This document shows positions 1 through 7,445 of a stretch of 15,759 nt of DNA, piece by piece; within the stretch, counting starts at the first letter, position 1, and each line of letters begins with the position of its first letter. Source of the stretch: Planctomycetaceae bacterium (GTDB lineage: Bacteria > Planctomycetota > Phycisphaerae > Phycisphaerales > SM1A02); the NCBI GenBank assembly GCA_947459855.1, contig CANHFL010000002.1, positions 1 through 15,759 on the forward strand, read 5' to 3'. The translations under genes and the position numbers were made by a program. The notes beneath the pieces are model-generated. The model searched no databases and was not told the origin of the DNA. It saw nothing but the letters and a program-made list of their open reading frames with translations.

Positions 1-573
1 GCGCGCGCTCGGCTTCGAGTGGCCCAGCTGCACCAGCACCTCGACGGCGTCGTGCGCGGCGGCCATGAGCCTGGACTCGGCCGAGACCGCACGGCGCGGG
101 GCGGCGCCGGGCTTCGCGCCGGGCGCGGGCCGTGCGCCGAGGTCGCGGACGAACGGGTCGACCTTGCCCTTCAGCTCGACGCAGATCGTCTCGGCGGTGC
201 GCTTGCCGATCTCGGGAAGCGACTGCAGCAGCGCATGGTCGCGCGCGGCGATCGCCTCGGCGACCTGGTCGAACGGCAGCTGCAGCGCGCGCAGCGCCTT
301 GCGGGTGCCGATGCCCTTCACCGTGGTGAAGAGCTCGAAGAACGCGCGGTCGGTCGCGGCACGGAAGCCGATCAGCCGCGGCCAGAAGCTGGAGCCCTGC
401 CCCTGCCCCTCCAGATAGTGCAGCGTGTGGAAGCGCACCGGCTGGCCGATCGACGCGGCGAGCGCCATCGTGTCGGCCGCGGGGACGAGCACCTCGTAGA
501 CGAGGTCGCCGCACTGGACGTGGGCGGCGCCGTCGTCGATGGCGATCAGGGTGCCGGTGAGCTGGGTGATCAT
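1..573 (-). CDS. ruvA: Holliday junction branch migration protein RuvA, 3' end cut by window edge
   Basis: RuvA binds the four-way Holliday junction and recruits the RuvB helicase motors for branch migration in recombinational repair. I see 191 codons without a stop. Residues 1-65 read as the N-terminal OB fold (MITQLTGTLIAI..., with FHTLHYLEG near 48-56). Two helix-hairpin-helix motifs follow, around 80-97 (FTTVKGIGTRKAL) and 115-137 (LLQSLPEIGKRTAETICVEL). The last visible residues (DAVEVLVQLGHSKPSA) look like the start of domain III, which contacts RuvB. Typical RuvA is about 200 aa, so only about 10-20 residues are missing. ATG at 573 is chosen because the protein begins with the conserved MI.xLxGxL pattern; manC starts 31 bp away on the other strand. 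A TAGGAT box at 598-593 lies 19 nt before the start. A ruvB gene would be expected just outside the window, but that is inference. Confidence 0.93.
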   Translation of the reverse strand, partial: MITQLTGTLIAIDDGAAHVQCGDLVYEVLVPAADTMALAASIGQPVRFHTLHYLEGQGQGSSFWPRLIGFRAATDRAFFELFTTVKGIGTRKALRALQLPFDQVAEAIAARDHALLQSLPEIGKRTAETICVELKGKVDPFVRDLGARPAPGAKPGAAPRRAVSAESRLMAAAHDAVEVLVQLGHSKPSAR

Positions 574-604
574 GCGTGGGACGCCGGTCCGTATCCTACG
601 ACCC
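574..604. promoter_or_regulatory. 31-bp divergent promoter region between ruvA and manC
   Basis: The whole spacer is 31 bp. On the plus strand TATCCT (592-597) matches the TAnnnT form of a -10 element and ends 7 nt before the manC ATG, which would place the transcription start at or next to the A of the ATG, giving a leaderless mRNA. On the minus strand the overlapping TAGGAT (598-593) is a -10-like box 19 nt before the ruvA ATG. I see no convincing -35 box on either strand and no Shine-Dalgarno sequence before manC. The two -10 boxes share five bases, so the two promoters should compete. Confidence 0.5.
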
Positions 605-1684
605 ATGCGCCACGCGATGATCATGGCCGGCGGCTCCGGCACCAGGCTGTGGCCGATGAGCCGACGGGCCGTCCCCAAGCAGCTGCTGCCGATCGCCGGC
701 GGGAGCGGCCTGCTTGCCGCGTCCGCCGCGCGCGCCGAGCGCGTCGTGCCGGCGGGGAACCGCTGGATCTGCGCCGCCGAGGCGCATCGCGCGGCCGTGC
801 GGGCCGCCGTGCCCGGCGTGGACGACGCGCACTTCCTCGGCGAGCCGTGCGCGCGCGACACCGTCAACGCCGTCGCGCTGGGCGCGGCCGTGGTCGAGCG
901 CGCGGACCCCGGCGCGGTCATGGCCGTGCTGACCGCCGATCACCTGATCGAGCCGACCGCGGAGTTCGTGCGCGCCATGGACCTGGGCTTCCGGCTGGCC
1001 GAGGAGGACGCTCGGCGCCTGGTGACGTTCTCGATGACCCCGACGTTCGCCGCCACCGGCTTCGGCTGGGTGGAGCACGGCGAGGCGGTCCCCGGGCAGG
1101 AGGGCGCGTTCCGCGTCCGGCGCTTCGTCGAGAAGCCCGACCGCGCACGGGCCGAGGAATTCCTGCGCGCCGGGACGTTCGGCTGGAACGGCGGGATGTT
1201 CGTCTTCCGCGCGCGCACGGTGCTCGAGGCGCTCGACCGCCTGCACCCCGCGGTGAGCGCCGGCGCCCGCGAGGTGGCCGCCGCCTGGGGCACGCCGGCG
1301 GCACGGGCCACGATCGAGCGCGTCTATCCCGCGCTGCCCGCGACCAGCTTCGACTATGCCGTGATGGAGCCCGCGGCGCGCGACGCCGCGCTGGAGGTCT
1401 GCACCGTGCCCATGGCGGTGGAGTGGCGCGACATCGGCAGCTGGGCCGCATACGCCGGCACGCTTCCTGCGGACGCCGCGGGCAACCGCGGAAACGCGCG
1501 CACGGTCCACCTGGACGGCGCGCGCATCGTTGCGGTGAGCGACGACCCGTCGCACGTCATCGCGACGATCGGGCTGCAGGACGTGGTCATCGTGCGGACC
1601 AAGGACGCGACGCTGGTCGTGCGCGCGGACCTGGCCGAGCGCGTCAAGGAGATCGCCGCCATCGTTCCGGAGGACGTGCGCTAG
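605..1684 (+). CDS. manC: Mannose-1-phosphate guanylyltransferase (GDP-mannose pyrophosphorylase)
   Basis: Transfers GMP from GTP to mannose-1-phosphate to make GDP-mannose, a precursor for polysaccharide, glycan or compatible-solute synthesis in the cytosol. The 359-aa protein opens with the nucleotidyltransferase signature AGGSGTRLWPMSRRAVPKQLLP (residues 8-29, with the signature Arg14 and Lys25). It continues with LTADHLIE (109-116), TGFGWVEHG (151-159), FVEKPD (174-179), WNGGMFVFRA (194-203), FDYAVMEPA (249-257) and WRDIGSW (274-280), in the usual order. There is no C-terminal phosphomannose isomerase domain, so this is the short monofunctional type; residues 285-345 are a short beta-rich C-terminal domain. 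The start at 605 gives MRHAMIMAGGSGTR; an in-frame ATG at 539 would run into ruvA. The TAG stop at 1682-1684 abuts the ruvX start. In place of the common RNTAPA stretch it reads CARDTVNAVALGA (82-94), so exact sugar specificity is inferred from family. Confidence 0.9.
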   Translation: MRHAMIMAGGSGTRLWPMSRRAVPKQLLPIAGGSGLLAASAARAERVVPAGNRWICAAEAHRAAVRAAVPGVDDAHFLGEPCARDTVNAVALGAAVVERADPGAVMAVLTADHLIEPTAEFVRAMDLGFRLAEEDARRLVTFSMTPTFAATGFGWVEHGEAVPGQEGAFRVRRFVEKPDRARAEEFLRAGTFGWNGGMFVFRARTVLEALDRLHPAVSAGAREVAAAWGTPAARATIERVYPALPATSFDYAVMEPAARDAALEVCTVPMAVEWRDIGSWAAYAGTLPADAAGNRGNARTVHLDGARIVAVSDDPSHVIATIGLQDVVIVRTKDATLVVRADLAERVKEIAAIVPEDVR

Positions 1685-2104
1685 GTGCGTTACCTCGCGG
1701 TCGACCTCGGCGCCAAGCGCACCGGCATCGCGGCCGGCGACGACGTGACGCGGCTGGTGCAGCCCGTCGAGGTGCTGCAGGTCCCGCGCGGACCCGCGCT
1801 GATGGACGCGCTGGCGAAGGCCGTGGACCGGCACGGGCCGGACGCGATCGTCCTGGGTATCCCGATCAACATGGACGGCACCGAGGGCGCGGCCGCGAAG
1901 GACGTGCGCACGTTCGCCGCGCAGCTCGCGGCGCGCACCGGCCTCCCGGTGCACCTGCAGGACGAGCGCCTGACCAGCTTCGAGGCCGACGCGCGCATGG
2001 CGCAGTCGGGCCGGACGCACAAGCAGAAGAAGGAGCTCCGCGACGCCCTCGCCGCGGCGGCGATCCTGGAGGACTGGCTGGACGCGAAACAGGGTTCGGG
2101 ATAA
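1685..2104 (+). CDS. ruvX: RuvX/YqgF-family putative pre-16S rRNA nuclease / Holliday junction resolvase
   Basis: Members of this RNase H-fold family process the 5' end of 16S rRNA in E. coli and have been proposed as alternative Holliday junction resolvases. The 139-aa protein has the expected length. It begins with the signature MRYLAVDLGAKRTGIA (Asp7 as first acidic ligand), followed by VLGIPINMDGTEG (57-69), LQDERLTSFEA (91-101, Glu94) and DALAAAAIL (120-128, Asp120), the acidic positions expected for metal binding. The start is GTG, immediately after the manC TAG with no spacer. GGAGGA at 1669-1674, inside manC, is a plausible ribosome binding site, so the two genes are probably co-transcribed and translationally coupled. 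The last residues (QGSG) and the TAA stop are encoded inside a long inverted repeat, so the natural C-terminus may have been altered by the repeat. Confidence 0.92.
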   Translation: MRYLAVDLGAKRTGIAAGDDVTRLVQPVEVLQVPRGPALMDALAKAVDRHGPDAIVLGIPINMDGTEGAAAKDVRTFAAQLAARTGLPVHLQDERLTSFEADARMAQSGRTHKQKKELRDALAAAAILEDWLDAKQGSG

Positions 2105-2149
2105 CCCGTACCTATTTCGCCCGAATTGGGTACGGGTTATCCCGAACCC
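2092..2149. repeat. Perfect 21-bp inverted repeat at the ruvX / autotransporter convergence; probable bidirectional terminator
   Basis: Arms 2092-2112 and 2129-2149 are exact reverse complements over 21 bp, around a 16-nt loop (2113-2128). The loop is itself nearly palindromic (ATTTCG against CGAATT). Each arm can also fold alone, with GGGTT paired to AACCC around six bases, so the element is a double hairpin nested in a large stem. It contains the ruvX TAA (2102-2104) and ends 11 bp before the autotransporter stop on the other strand. No T-tract follows either side, so a role as a terminator for both convergent genes is inferred from position and stem strength. A REP-like mobile palindrome is the other reading. 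Confidence 0.8.
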
Positions 2150-2160
2150 AATTTCCGGCG

Positions 2161-5100
2161 TCAGAACGGGATGTTCAGCCCGATCTGACCGCCGTACTGC
2201 TGCGAGTCGGTCATGAACAGGCCGTTGAACGACGCGTAGGCGGTCAGGCCGCTGGGCATCGCCCATTCGAGGCCGGCCTCGAGCGAGCCGCCGTAACGGG
2301 ACTCGGGATCGTTGAACACCGTGAACCCGGGCAGGCCGCTGAAGGAGTTCGTTGCCGTGGTCGACCAGTCGCCCAGCGGCACCAGCGCGGTGAATCCGCC
2401 GCCGACGTAGGGCGTCAGGACGGATCCGCCCATGCGCATGCCGTGCATGACCCGGGCACCGGCCGATGGCTGGATCGAATAAGCCTGCTGGTTGCCGACG
2501 GTCAGGTTCGCGCTGCCCGCGCCCGACTCGGTGTAGCCCTCGCGGTTGAACATCCCGAAGAAGGCGCGGGCGTACGGCTGGAGGTAAGTGTCGCCGCCAA
2601 GCCACATGTTCAGGCCGGTCTCGCCGCCCGCGGCGAGGCCCCACTGGTTGTTGCTCGAGTTCGCGACGCGGACGACGCCCGGCACGTACAGCGTGCGCGA
2701 GCGGTCGACCATGCCGAACTGCCCGACCGCGGAACCCTCGACGTACCAGCGGCCCTTGCCGGGCACCCAGCTGCCGTAGACGCCGAAGTCCGCGCCGTTG
2801 AGGTTGTTCGACTCGTCGACCAGGCCGGTCGTGATGTCGACCGAACCGGGCGCGTAGCCGACGAACCCGCCCAGGATCGCGCCGTTGCCCAGGTACGTGT
2901 CGGCACCGAGCATCGCGCCGCCGGAGACGACCGAGTACTGCGACTGCGCCCACGTGTCGTTCGTGACGTTCGCGGTGTAGCCGAAGCCGCGGGTCCAGAC
3001 GCGCGAGGCGATGTCGGGCGTCGCGCCGTTGAGCTCGGCGCCGAAGGGCCGTGACGCACGCAGGACGCCCTGCTGCGGACCCTGGCCGGAGGCGGCCTGC
3101 GCGGTGCCGGCCGGACCGTCGGGCGGCAGCAGGCCGCTGCGCAGCTGCATGAGGCGCTTCATCGCGACGTCACCGGCCTGGAACAGCTGTCCCATGGTCG
3201 CGTTCGGCATCGCATAGGGGTTCGCGAGCGTCGAGACCGCGACAGTCGCGCTGGCGTACGGACCGGCGGAGTTCAGAAGCAGCTGCGTGCCGACGTACTC
3301 GACGTCCGCCGAGGATGCGGGGTCCGTGATCAGCGCGTTCATCGCCACCACGGATGCGTTGATCTGCGAGTTCTGCACGATGCCGATGTTGGCGTTGCGG
3401 CGTACGGTGCCCGAGCCGTAAGGCACGTCCACGACGACGTTCGTGCTGGTGGTCCCGGGCCCCAGCGGATCCGGGCCGGGGAAGCCGGTGATGGTGAGCG
3501 AGAAGTCGTTCGCGCCGTAGACGACCTCGAAGACGCCGCCCAGGAAGCGGGTGCCGTTCGCCTGGTCGATGGTGCGCGACGTCTCGATGCCGGTGAGCGG
3601 GTCGACCGTCACGAAGTTCACGGTGCCGAACGTGCCGCCCAGGCCGCCTGCGGCCAAGACGACCTGGTAGGTCGTGGTCGCGCCGGCCGCCGGGATCAGG
3701 GTGCCGGTGTAGAAGTCCTGGTCGTAGTAGAGCTTCGCGGTCGCGCCCCCCGCCTGCACCGCGCCCGTGGCGACGAGCTTGTCGGCGACGCCGGCGTCGT
3801 CGATGAGGTAGGAGCGCAGCGTCGCGCCGGCCGCCAGGTTGGCCGCCCCGGCGACGTTCAGGACCGAGAGCGCCGAGTCCCCGCGGTCGCCCACGGAGAG
3901 GGTGCCGTTGAAGTCGCGCGCGACGCCGATCGAGGCGAGCGTGCCGACGCCGGAGATGGTGAGGGAACCGGCCGCGGCACCGGCCGAGCCCGAGACCGCC
4001 GCGTTGGAGAGGACCGCGCCGTCCAGGATGAGCGACGCGCCGTCCGTCAGCGTGATGCTTCCGTCGAAGCTCGACGCCGCGCCGTCGCCGACGGTGAACG
4101 CGACCCTGCCCAGCGTCAGGTCCGCGCCCGCACCGGCGCTGTTCAGGCCGCCGGCCGCGCCCAGCGTGCGCGAGGCCGCGCTGCCCGTGAGGGTCGCGGT
4201 GCCGTCGACCAGCAGGTCCGCGGTTCCCGCCAGCGCGGCGTTCGCGCCCAGCGTCACCTGGGCACCGCCTCCGACGGTGAGGCCTGCGGTACCGAAGGAC
4301 GCCGCGGTCGAGATGCTGCCGTCGATGCCGTCGACGACCGTGCGGCCCGTGAACGAGCCGGACGTGAAGGCGAGGTTGAAGGTGCCGGTGCCCGCGACGC
4401 CGTTCGACAGCTTGATGTCGCCGGTGCCGGCCACCGCGCCGGTGAAGGCGAGGTTGCCGGCGCCGGACAGCGTGACCGCGGCGGTGCCGGTGCCGACCGT
4501 GACGTCGGCGGCCGTCGTGGCGTTCCCGGCGCCCGAGTAGTCGAGCGAGGTCGCCGCGCCGTCGGCGTTCATGCCCAGCGCGTCCAGCCCGCCGATCCAG
4601 GCGGCGCTGGCGACGGTCGCGGCGGAACCGCCGCGCAGCTGGAGGCCGCCGGTGAAGGTCGCGCCGGCGCCGGCGCCGACGGAGAGGTCGACGTTGTCAA
4701 GCACCAGCGTGCCCGCGCCCGACACGGCGCCGTTCAGCGTCAGGCCGCCGGCGCCCGTGGCCTTGATGGTTGCGGTGCCGGTGCCGACGTCGAGCGTCGC
4801 GCCGGAGGTGACGTCGGGCGCGCCCGAGTACTCGAACGACGTTGCCGTGCCGTCGCCGCCGAAGGACAGCGTGGTGATCGCGGCGAGCCAGGTGTCGTTG
4901 GCGCTGGTGACCGTGGACGTGTCGCGCAGGATGAGTCCGCCCGTGAAGGCGCCCGTGGCGCCGGCCCCGACGGTGAGGTCGATGTTCGCCAGCTGGAGCG
5001 TGCCGGTGCCCTGCATGTCGCCGTCGACCGTGAGCGCGGTGCCCGTGCCGGCGGTGACGTTGGTCAGGCCGTCGAGCCGCAGCTGCTGCCCGGCGCCCAG

Positions 5101-6558
5101 CGTGAGGTCCGTGTTCAGCGTGACGTCGGCCCCGTCGTTCAGGTCCAGGCCCAGCGCGCCGATCGATGCCGCCGTGCCGATGCCGACCTTCGCGCCGTCG
5201 ATCACGGTGCGGCCATCGAAGCCGCCGCCCGTGAAGGCCAGGTTGATCGTTCCGGTGGCGCCGGCGTTCGAGGTGATCACCAGGTTGCCGACCGTGCCGG
5301 GGGCCTGGGCGACCGTGCCGCCCAGCGTGAGGTTGCCGGTCGCGCCGGCGCCGTTCAGCGAGATGCCGTTGTTGCCCTCGCCCAGGGTGAGCGTGCCCGC
5401 GAACGTCGCCGCGGCGCTGCCCGTGTAGGCGAAGGACGTCACCAGGCCATCGGCGTTCATCGTGAGCCCGCCGAGCTGGCCGACCCACGCCGCGTTGCCG
5501 GTGCTCACGGTGGATCCGCCCTGAAGAGAGACGGACCCCGTGTACGTCGAGGTGGAGCCGCCGACGACGAGCGCGGTGTTCGAGAGCGCCAGGCTGCCGC
5601 TGCCCTGCATCTCGCCGTTCACCGTGAGGGTCGATGCCAGGCCGCCGCTGCCGGTGAAGCTGTTGGTGCCGTTCAGGGAGAACGTCTGGGCGCCGCCGAT
5701 CAGCAGGTTGGTGTTCGACGTGACGGTCGCGGTCTGCATCGTCAGTCCCTGCGAGCCGATCGAGGCCTGCGTGTTTATCGCGGCGGTCGCGCCGTCGATG
5801 ATCGTCCGGCCCGTGAATCCGCCCGTGAGCGCCAGGGTGACGGCCGCCGTGGAACCGCCTTCCGTGCCGATCAGCAGGTTGCCCGTGCCGGAGACCGCGC
5901 CGGAGAGCGTCAGGTTGCCCGCCCCGGCGCCGCTCGTGAGGATCGCGGAGGTGTTGCCGCCCGAGAGCGACAGCGCTCCGGCGTAGTTGACGTCGACGGT
6001 GCCGGCGTAGATCAGCGACGCGGGGTCGGCCGGCACCAGGTAGTTGCCGGCCAGCTGGATCGACGTCGCGTTCTGCAGCCAGCGCTCGTCGATGATCGCC
6101 AGCGAACCGGTGGACTGCACGTCGAGCGTTCCGTTGAAGCCGACGAGGAACGAGTTCGATCCCAGCGTGAGCGAGCCGTTGGTGACGCCGATCGAGCACG
6201 TGCCGGTCGCGGTGTTCGTCGTGCCCCCACCCGGCGCGATGGTGAGGAAGCCGCCGTTCATGTCGAACACGCCGATGGCGTTGCTCATCGTCCACGAGCC
6301 GTTGTAGATGCCGCCGCCCGTGACGGTCAGCGTGCCGGCGGTTCCGTCACCCTGCGTGAAGTCGAGGTTCGCGCCGATCGAGCCGGCGTCGGCGACCACT
6401 TCGCTCGTGCCGCCTGCCACGACGACGTCCGCGCGCGCCGCGGCCGCCGGGAACAGGACAAGCACGGCGGCGGGAATGGCCCAACCACCGGCAGCGAGCG
6501 CGGTGCGGGCACGCGAGGCGACGAAGCAGCGCGGGGCAGTCGGGTCTGGACGCAGCAT
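2161..6558 (-). CDS. Large autotransporter with repetitive beta-helix-like passenger and C-terminal outer-membrane barrel
   Basis: A 1465-aa type V secretion protein. An Arg-containing, hydrophobic signal peptide (residues 1-43, PAAVLVLFPAAAARA, AxA cleavage before DVVVAGG) would send it through Sec. Residues 44 to about 1080 form a Gly/Ala/Thr/Ser/Asn-rich passenger with repeated short strands (GNLTLSG, TLTVDG types), typical of a right-handed beta-helix. Two recurring modules occur (A at 248, 447, 736; B at 339, 538, 635). After a linker with a Pro/Gly/Thr stretch, an autotransporter barrel begins near residue 1180 (SRVWTRGFGY) and runs to the terminal Phe (QIGLNIPF), about 285 aa, a normal barrel length. 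The start at 6558 is chosen because AAAGGAG (6570-6564) lies 5 nt upstream and the signal peptide begins there; the open frame extends upstream to 6681 but overlaps the pgl end. No protease or lipase catalytic motif was recognised, so adhesion or surface-display is inference. Confidence 0.88.
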   Translation of the reverse strand: MLRPDPTAPRCFVASRARTALAAGGWAIPAAVLVLFPAAAARADVVVAGGTSEVVADAGSIGANLDFTQGDGTAGTLTVTGGGIYNGSWTMSNAIGVFDMNGGFLTIAPGGGTTNTATGTCSIGVTNGSLTLGSNSFLVGFNGTLDVQSTGSLAIIDERWLQNATSIQLAGNYLVPADPASLIYAGTVDVNYAGALSLSGGNTSAILTSGAGAGNLTLSGAVSGTGNLLIGTEGGSTAAVTLALTGGFTGRTIIDGATAAINTQASIGSQGLTMQTATVTSNTNLLIGGAQTFSLNGTNSFTGSGGLASTLTVNGEMQGSGSLALSNTALVVGGSTSTYTGSVSLQGGSTVSTGNAAWVGQLGGLTMNADGLVTSFAYTGSAAATFAGTLTLGEGNNGISLNGAGATGNLTLGGTVAQAPGTVGNLVITSNAGATGTINLAFTGGGFDGRTVIDGAKVGIGTAASIGALGLDLNDGADVTLNTDLTLGAGQQLRLDGLTNVTAGTGTALTVDGDMQGTGTLQLANIDLTVGAGATGAFTGGLILRDTSTVTSANDTWLAAITTLSFGGDGTATSFEYSGAPDVTSGATLDVGTGTATIKATGAGGLTLNGAVSGAGTLVLDNVDLSVGAGAGATFTGGLQLRGGSAATVASAAWIGGLDALGMNADGAATSLDYSGAGNATTAADVTVGTGTAAVTLSGAGNLAFTGAVAGTGDIKLSNGVAGTGTFNLAFTSGSFTGRTVVDGIDGSISTAASFGTAGLTVGGGAQVTLGANAALAGTADLLVDGTATLTGSAASRTLGAAGGLNSAGAGADLTLGRVAFTVGDGAASSFDGSITLTDGASLILDGAVLSNAAVSGSAGAAAGSLTISGVGTLASIGVARDFNGTLSVGDRGDSALSVLNVAGAANLAAGATLRSYLIDDAGVADKLVATGAVQAGGATAKLYYDQDFYTGTLIPAAGATTTYQVVLAAGGLGGTFGTVNFVTVDPLTGIETSRTIDQANGTRFLGGVFEVVYGANDFSLTITGFPGPDPLGPGTTSTNVVVDVPYGSGTVRRNANIGIVQNSQINASVVAMNALITDPASSADVEYVGTQLLLNSAGPYASATVAVSTLANPYAMPNATMGQLFQAGDVAMKRLMQLRSGLLPPDGPAGTAQAASGQGPQQGVLRASRPFGAELNGATPDIASRVWTRGFGYTANVTNDTWAQSQYSVVSGGAMLGADTYLGNGAILGGFVGYAPGSVDITTGLVDESNNLNGADFGVYGSWVPGKGRWYVEGSAVGQFGMVDRSRTLYVPGVVRVANSSNNQWGLAAGGETGLNMWLGGDTYLQPYARAFFGMFNREGYTESGAGSANLTVGNQQAYSIQPSAGARVMHGMRMGGSVLTPYVGGGFTALVPLGDWSTTATNSFSGLPGFTVFNDPESRYGGSLEAGLEWAMPSGLTAYASFNGLFMTDSQQYGGQIGLNIPF
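4279..5817 (-). repeat. Modular A-B-A-B-B-A repeats of about 100 codons inside the autotransporter passenger
   Basis: Module A reads F(T/D)GRT(V/I)(V/I)DG...I.T.AS(I/F)G..GL and occurs at 5743-5817, 5146-5220 and 4279-4353 (residues 248, 447, 736). Module B reads (F/Y)TG...L...S....(N/S)..W...L..L.....G..TS..Y(S/T)G and occurs at 5419-5544, 4822-4947 and 4531-4656 (residues 339, 538, 635). A1 to A2 and B1 to B2 are both exactly 199 residues apart, and A to B is 91 residues in both pairs, so an A-B block was duplicated as one 597-bp unit. B3 then follows 97 residues after B2, and A3 101 residues after B3. Confidence 0.8.
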
Positions 6559-6644
6559 GGCATCTCCTTTGTCGGCGAAAGCCGGGGCGAAACTTCGCCA
6601 AGGACCGGAAACCCCCGGCCGAAACCACGGCGCGGCCGGAAATC
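6559..6644 (-). promoter_or_regulatory. pgl-autotransporter spacer with a strong Shine-Dalgarno and a small hairpin
   Basis: The 86-bp gap follows the pgl stop. AAAGGAG at 6570-6564, 5 nt before the autotransporter ATG, is the strongest ribosome binding site in the window and fixes the start. GGCGAA (6586-6591) pairs with TTCGCC (6594-6599) as a short hairpin upstream of it. CCGGAAA/CCGAAA-type short repeats fill the rest. I do not see a clear -10/-35 pair, so the gene may be read through from pgl or from an unrecognised promoter. Confidence 0.5.
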
Positions 6645-7445
6645 TCAGGCTTGGCCGCAGGCGGCGGGGTCGAGGTACCACCGGAGCTCGCCCGCGGCGG
6701 GCCGCAGGCCGGCGGCCGGGACCTCGGAGGGCGCGGCGCCGGCCGCGATCCGGGCCAGCGCCGGGGCCTTGTCCGCGCCCATCACGAACGCCGCCACGAA
6801 CCGGGACGCGTTCAGCGTGCGCAGCGTCAGCGTGCAGCGCGGGACGGCGGGCTTCGCGGTGGTCGGGGCCGGGACGTCGACGGCCAGGCGGTCGGCGGCG
6901 GCAAGCGCCGGCGAGCCGGGGAAGAGGCTCGCGGTGTGGCCGTCCGCTCCCATGCCCAGCAGCACGAAGTCCAGCCGGTCATGGCCCTTGGGGCGCCAGC
7001 CGAGCGCCTCGCGCAGCTCGCGCTCGTACCGGTCGGCGCACTCGGGCAGCGCGGCCAGCATCGGGTGCACCTGCTGCGGCGGGATGTCGGAGTGGTCGCC
7101 GATGACCTCCTTGATGCGCCCGAAGTTCGAGTCGGGGCTGTCGAAGGGCACGGCGCGCTCGTCGACGATCCACAGGTGCGTGCGGCGCCACGGGATCGCG
7201 CGGTAGCGCGGGTCGTACATCAGCAGCTCGTAGAGCGGGAACGGCGTGCGGCCACCGCTGAGCGCCAGGTGGAAGTCGCCGAACTCGCGGACGCAGTTCA
7301 GCGCCTGGACCATCAAGTCCGCGGCGATCGCGTCGTGCAGCTCATCCACCGTGCGGCGGGCGACGACGCTTCCGGGGAGCGCCGGGGCCGGGATGTCCGG
7401 TTCGGGCTCGACCAGGCGGATCTCGTCGTCGGTGCCGTCGCTCAT
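6645..7445 (-). CDS. pgl: 6-phosphogluconolactonase
   Basis: Hydrolyses 6-phosphogluconolactone to 6-phosphogluconate, the second step of the oxidative pentose phosphate pathway, in the cytosol. The 266-aa protein carries the DevB-type signatures: LALSGGRTPFPLYELL (60-75, phosphate-binding loop), WIVDERAVPFDSPDSNFG (92-109) and FVLLGMGADGHTASLFPGSPAL (160-181, including the catalytic-loop Asp168 and His170). Near the C-terminus a VMGADKAPAL stretch (221-230) matches the family's conserved (T)G..K motif. The ATG at 7445 is preferred over an in-frame upstream start at 7499, which would lie inside trpS; TAGGAT (7458-7453) sits 7 nt before it. The first 25 residues are acidic and Pro-rich, an ordinary variable extension. 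No zwf or gnd is in view. It lies upstream of the autotransporter gene on the same strand, with no functional link suggested. Confidence 0.93.
   Translation of the reverse strand: MSDGTDDEIRLVEPEPDIPAPALPGSVVARRTVDELHDAIAADLMVQALNCVREFGDFHLALSGGRTPFPLYELLMYDPRYRAIPWRRTHLWIVDERAVPFDSPDSNFGRIKEVIGDHSDIPPQQVHPMLAALPECADRYERELREALGWRPKGHDRLDFVLLGMGADGHTASLFPGSPALAAADRLAVDVPAPTTAKPAVPRCTLTLRTLNASRFVAAFVMGADKAPALARIAAGAAPSEVPAAGLRPAAGELRWYLDPAACGQA

Noticed and set aside
596..2953. A 785-codon open frame on the minus strand
   Set aside because: Antisense to manC and ruvX and out of frame with the autotransporter; composition is low-complexity Arg/His/Gly and no domain is visible.
19..3054. A 1011-codon open frame on the plus strand
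   Set aside because: It crosses ruvA, manC, ruvX and the autotransporter in other frames; its Arg/Ala/Gly-rich translation is typical of a high-GC shadow frame.
3839..5428. Two long plus-strand frames rich in Pro/Val/Ala/Ser opposite the autotransporter passenger
   Set aside because: They are antisense reflections of the Gly/Thr/Ala repeat codons; no ribosome binding site, no recognisable domain, and they stop and start with the repeats.
4279..5817. CRISPR-like or satellite array
   Set aside because: The repeated units are coding, about 300 bp apart, diverged at DNA level and in one frame; they are protein modules.
6559..6681. Upstream extension of the autotransporter start to 6681
   Set aside because: It would overlap the end of pgl, put a long Arg/Pro-rich stretch before the signal peptide, and ignore the strong AAAGGAG before 6558.
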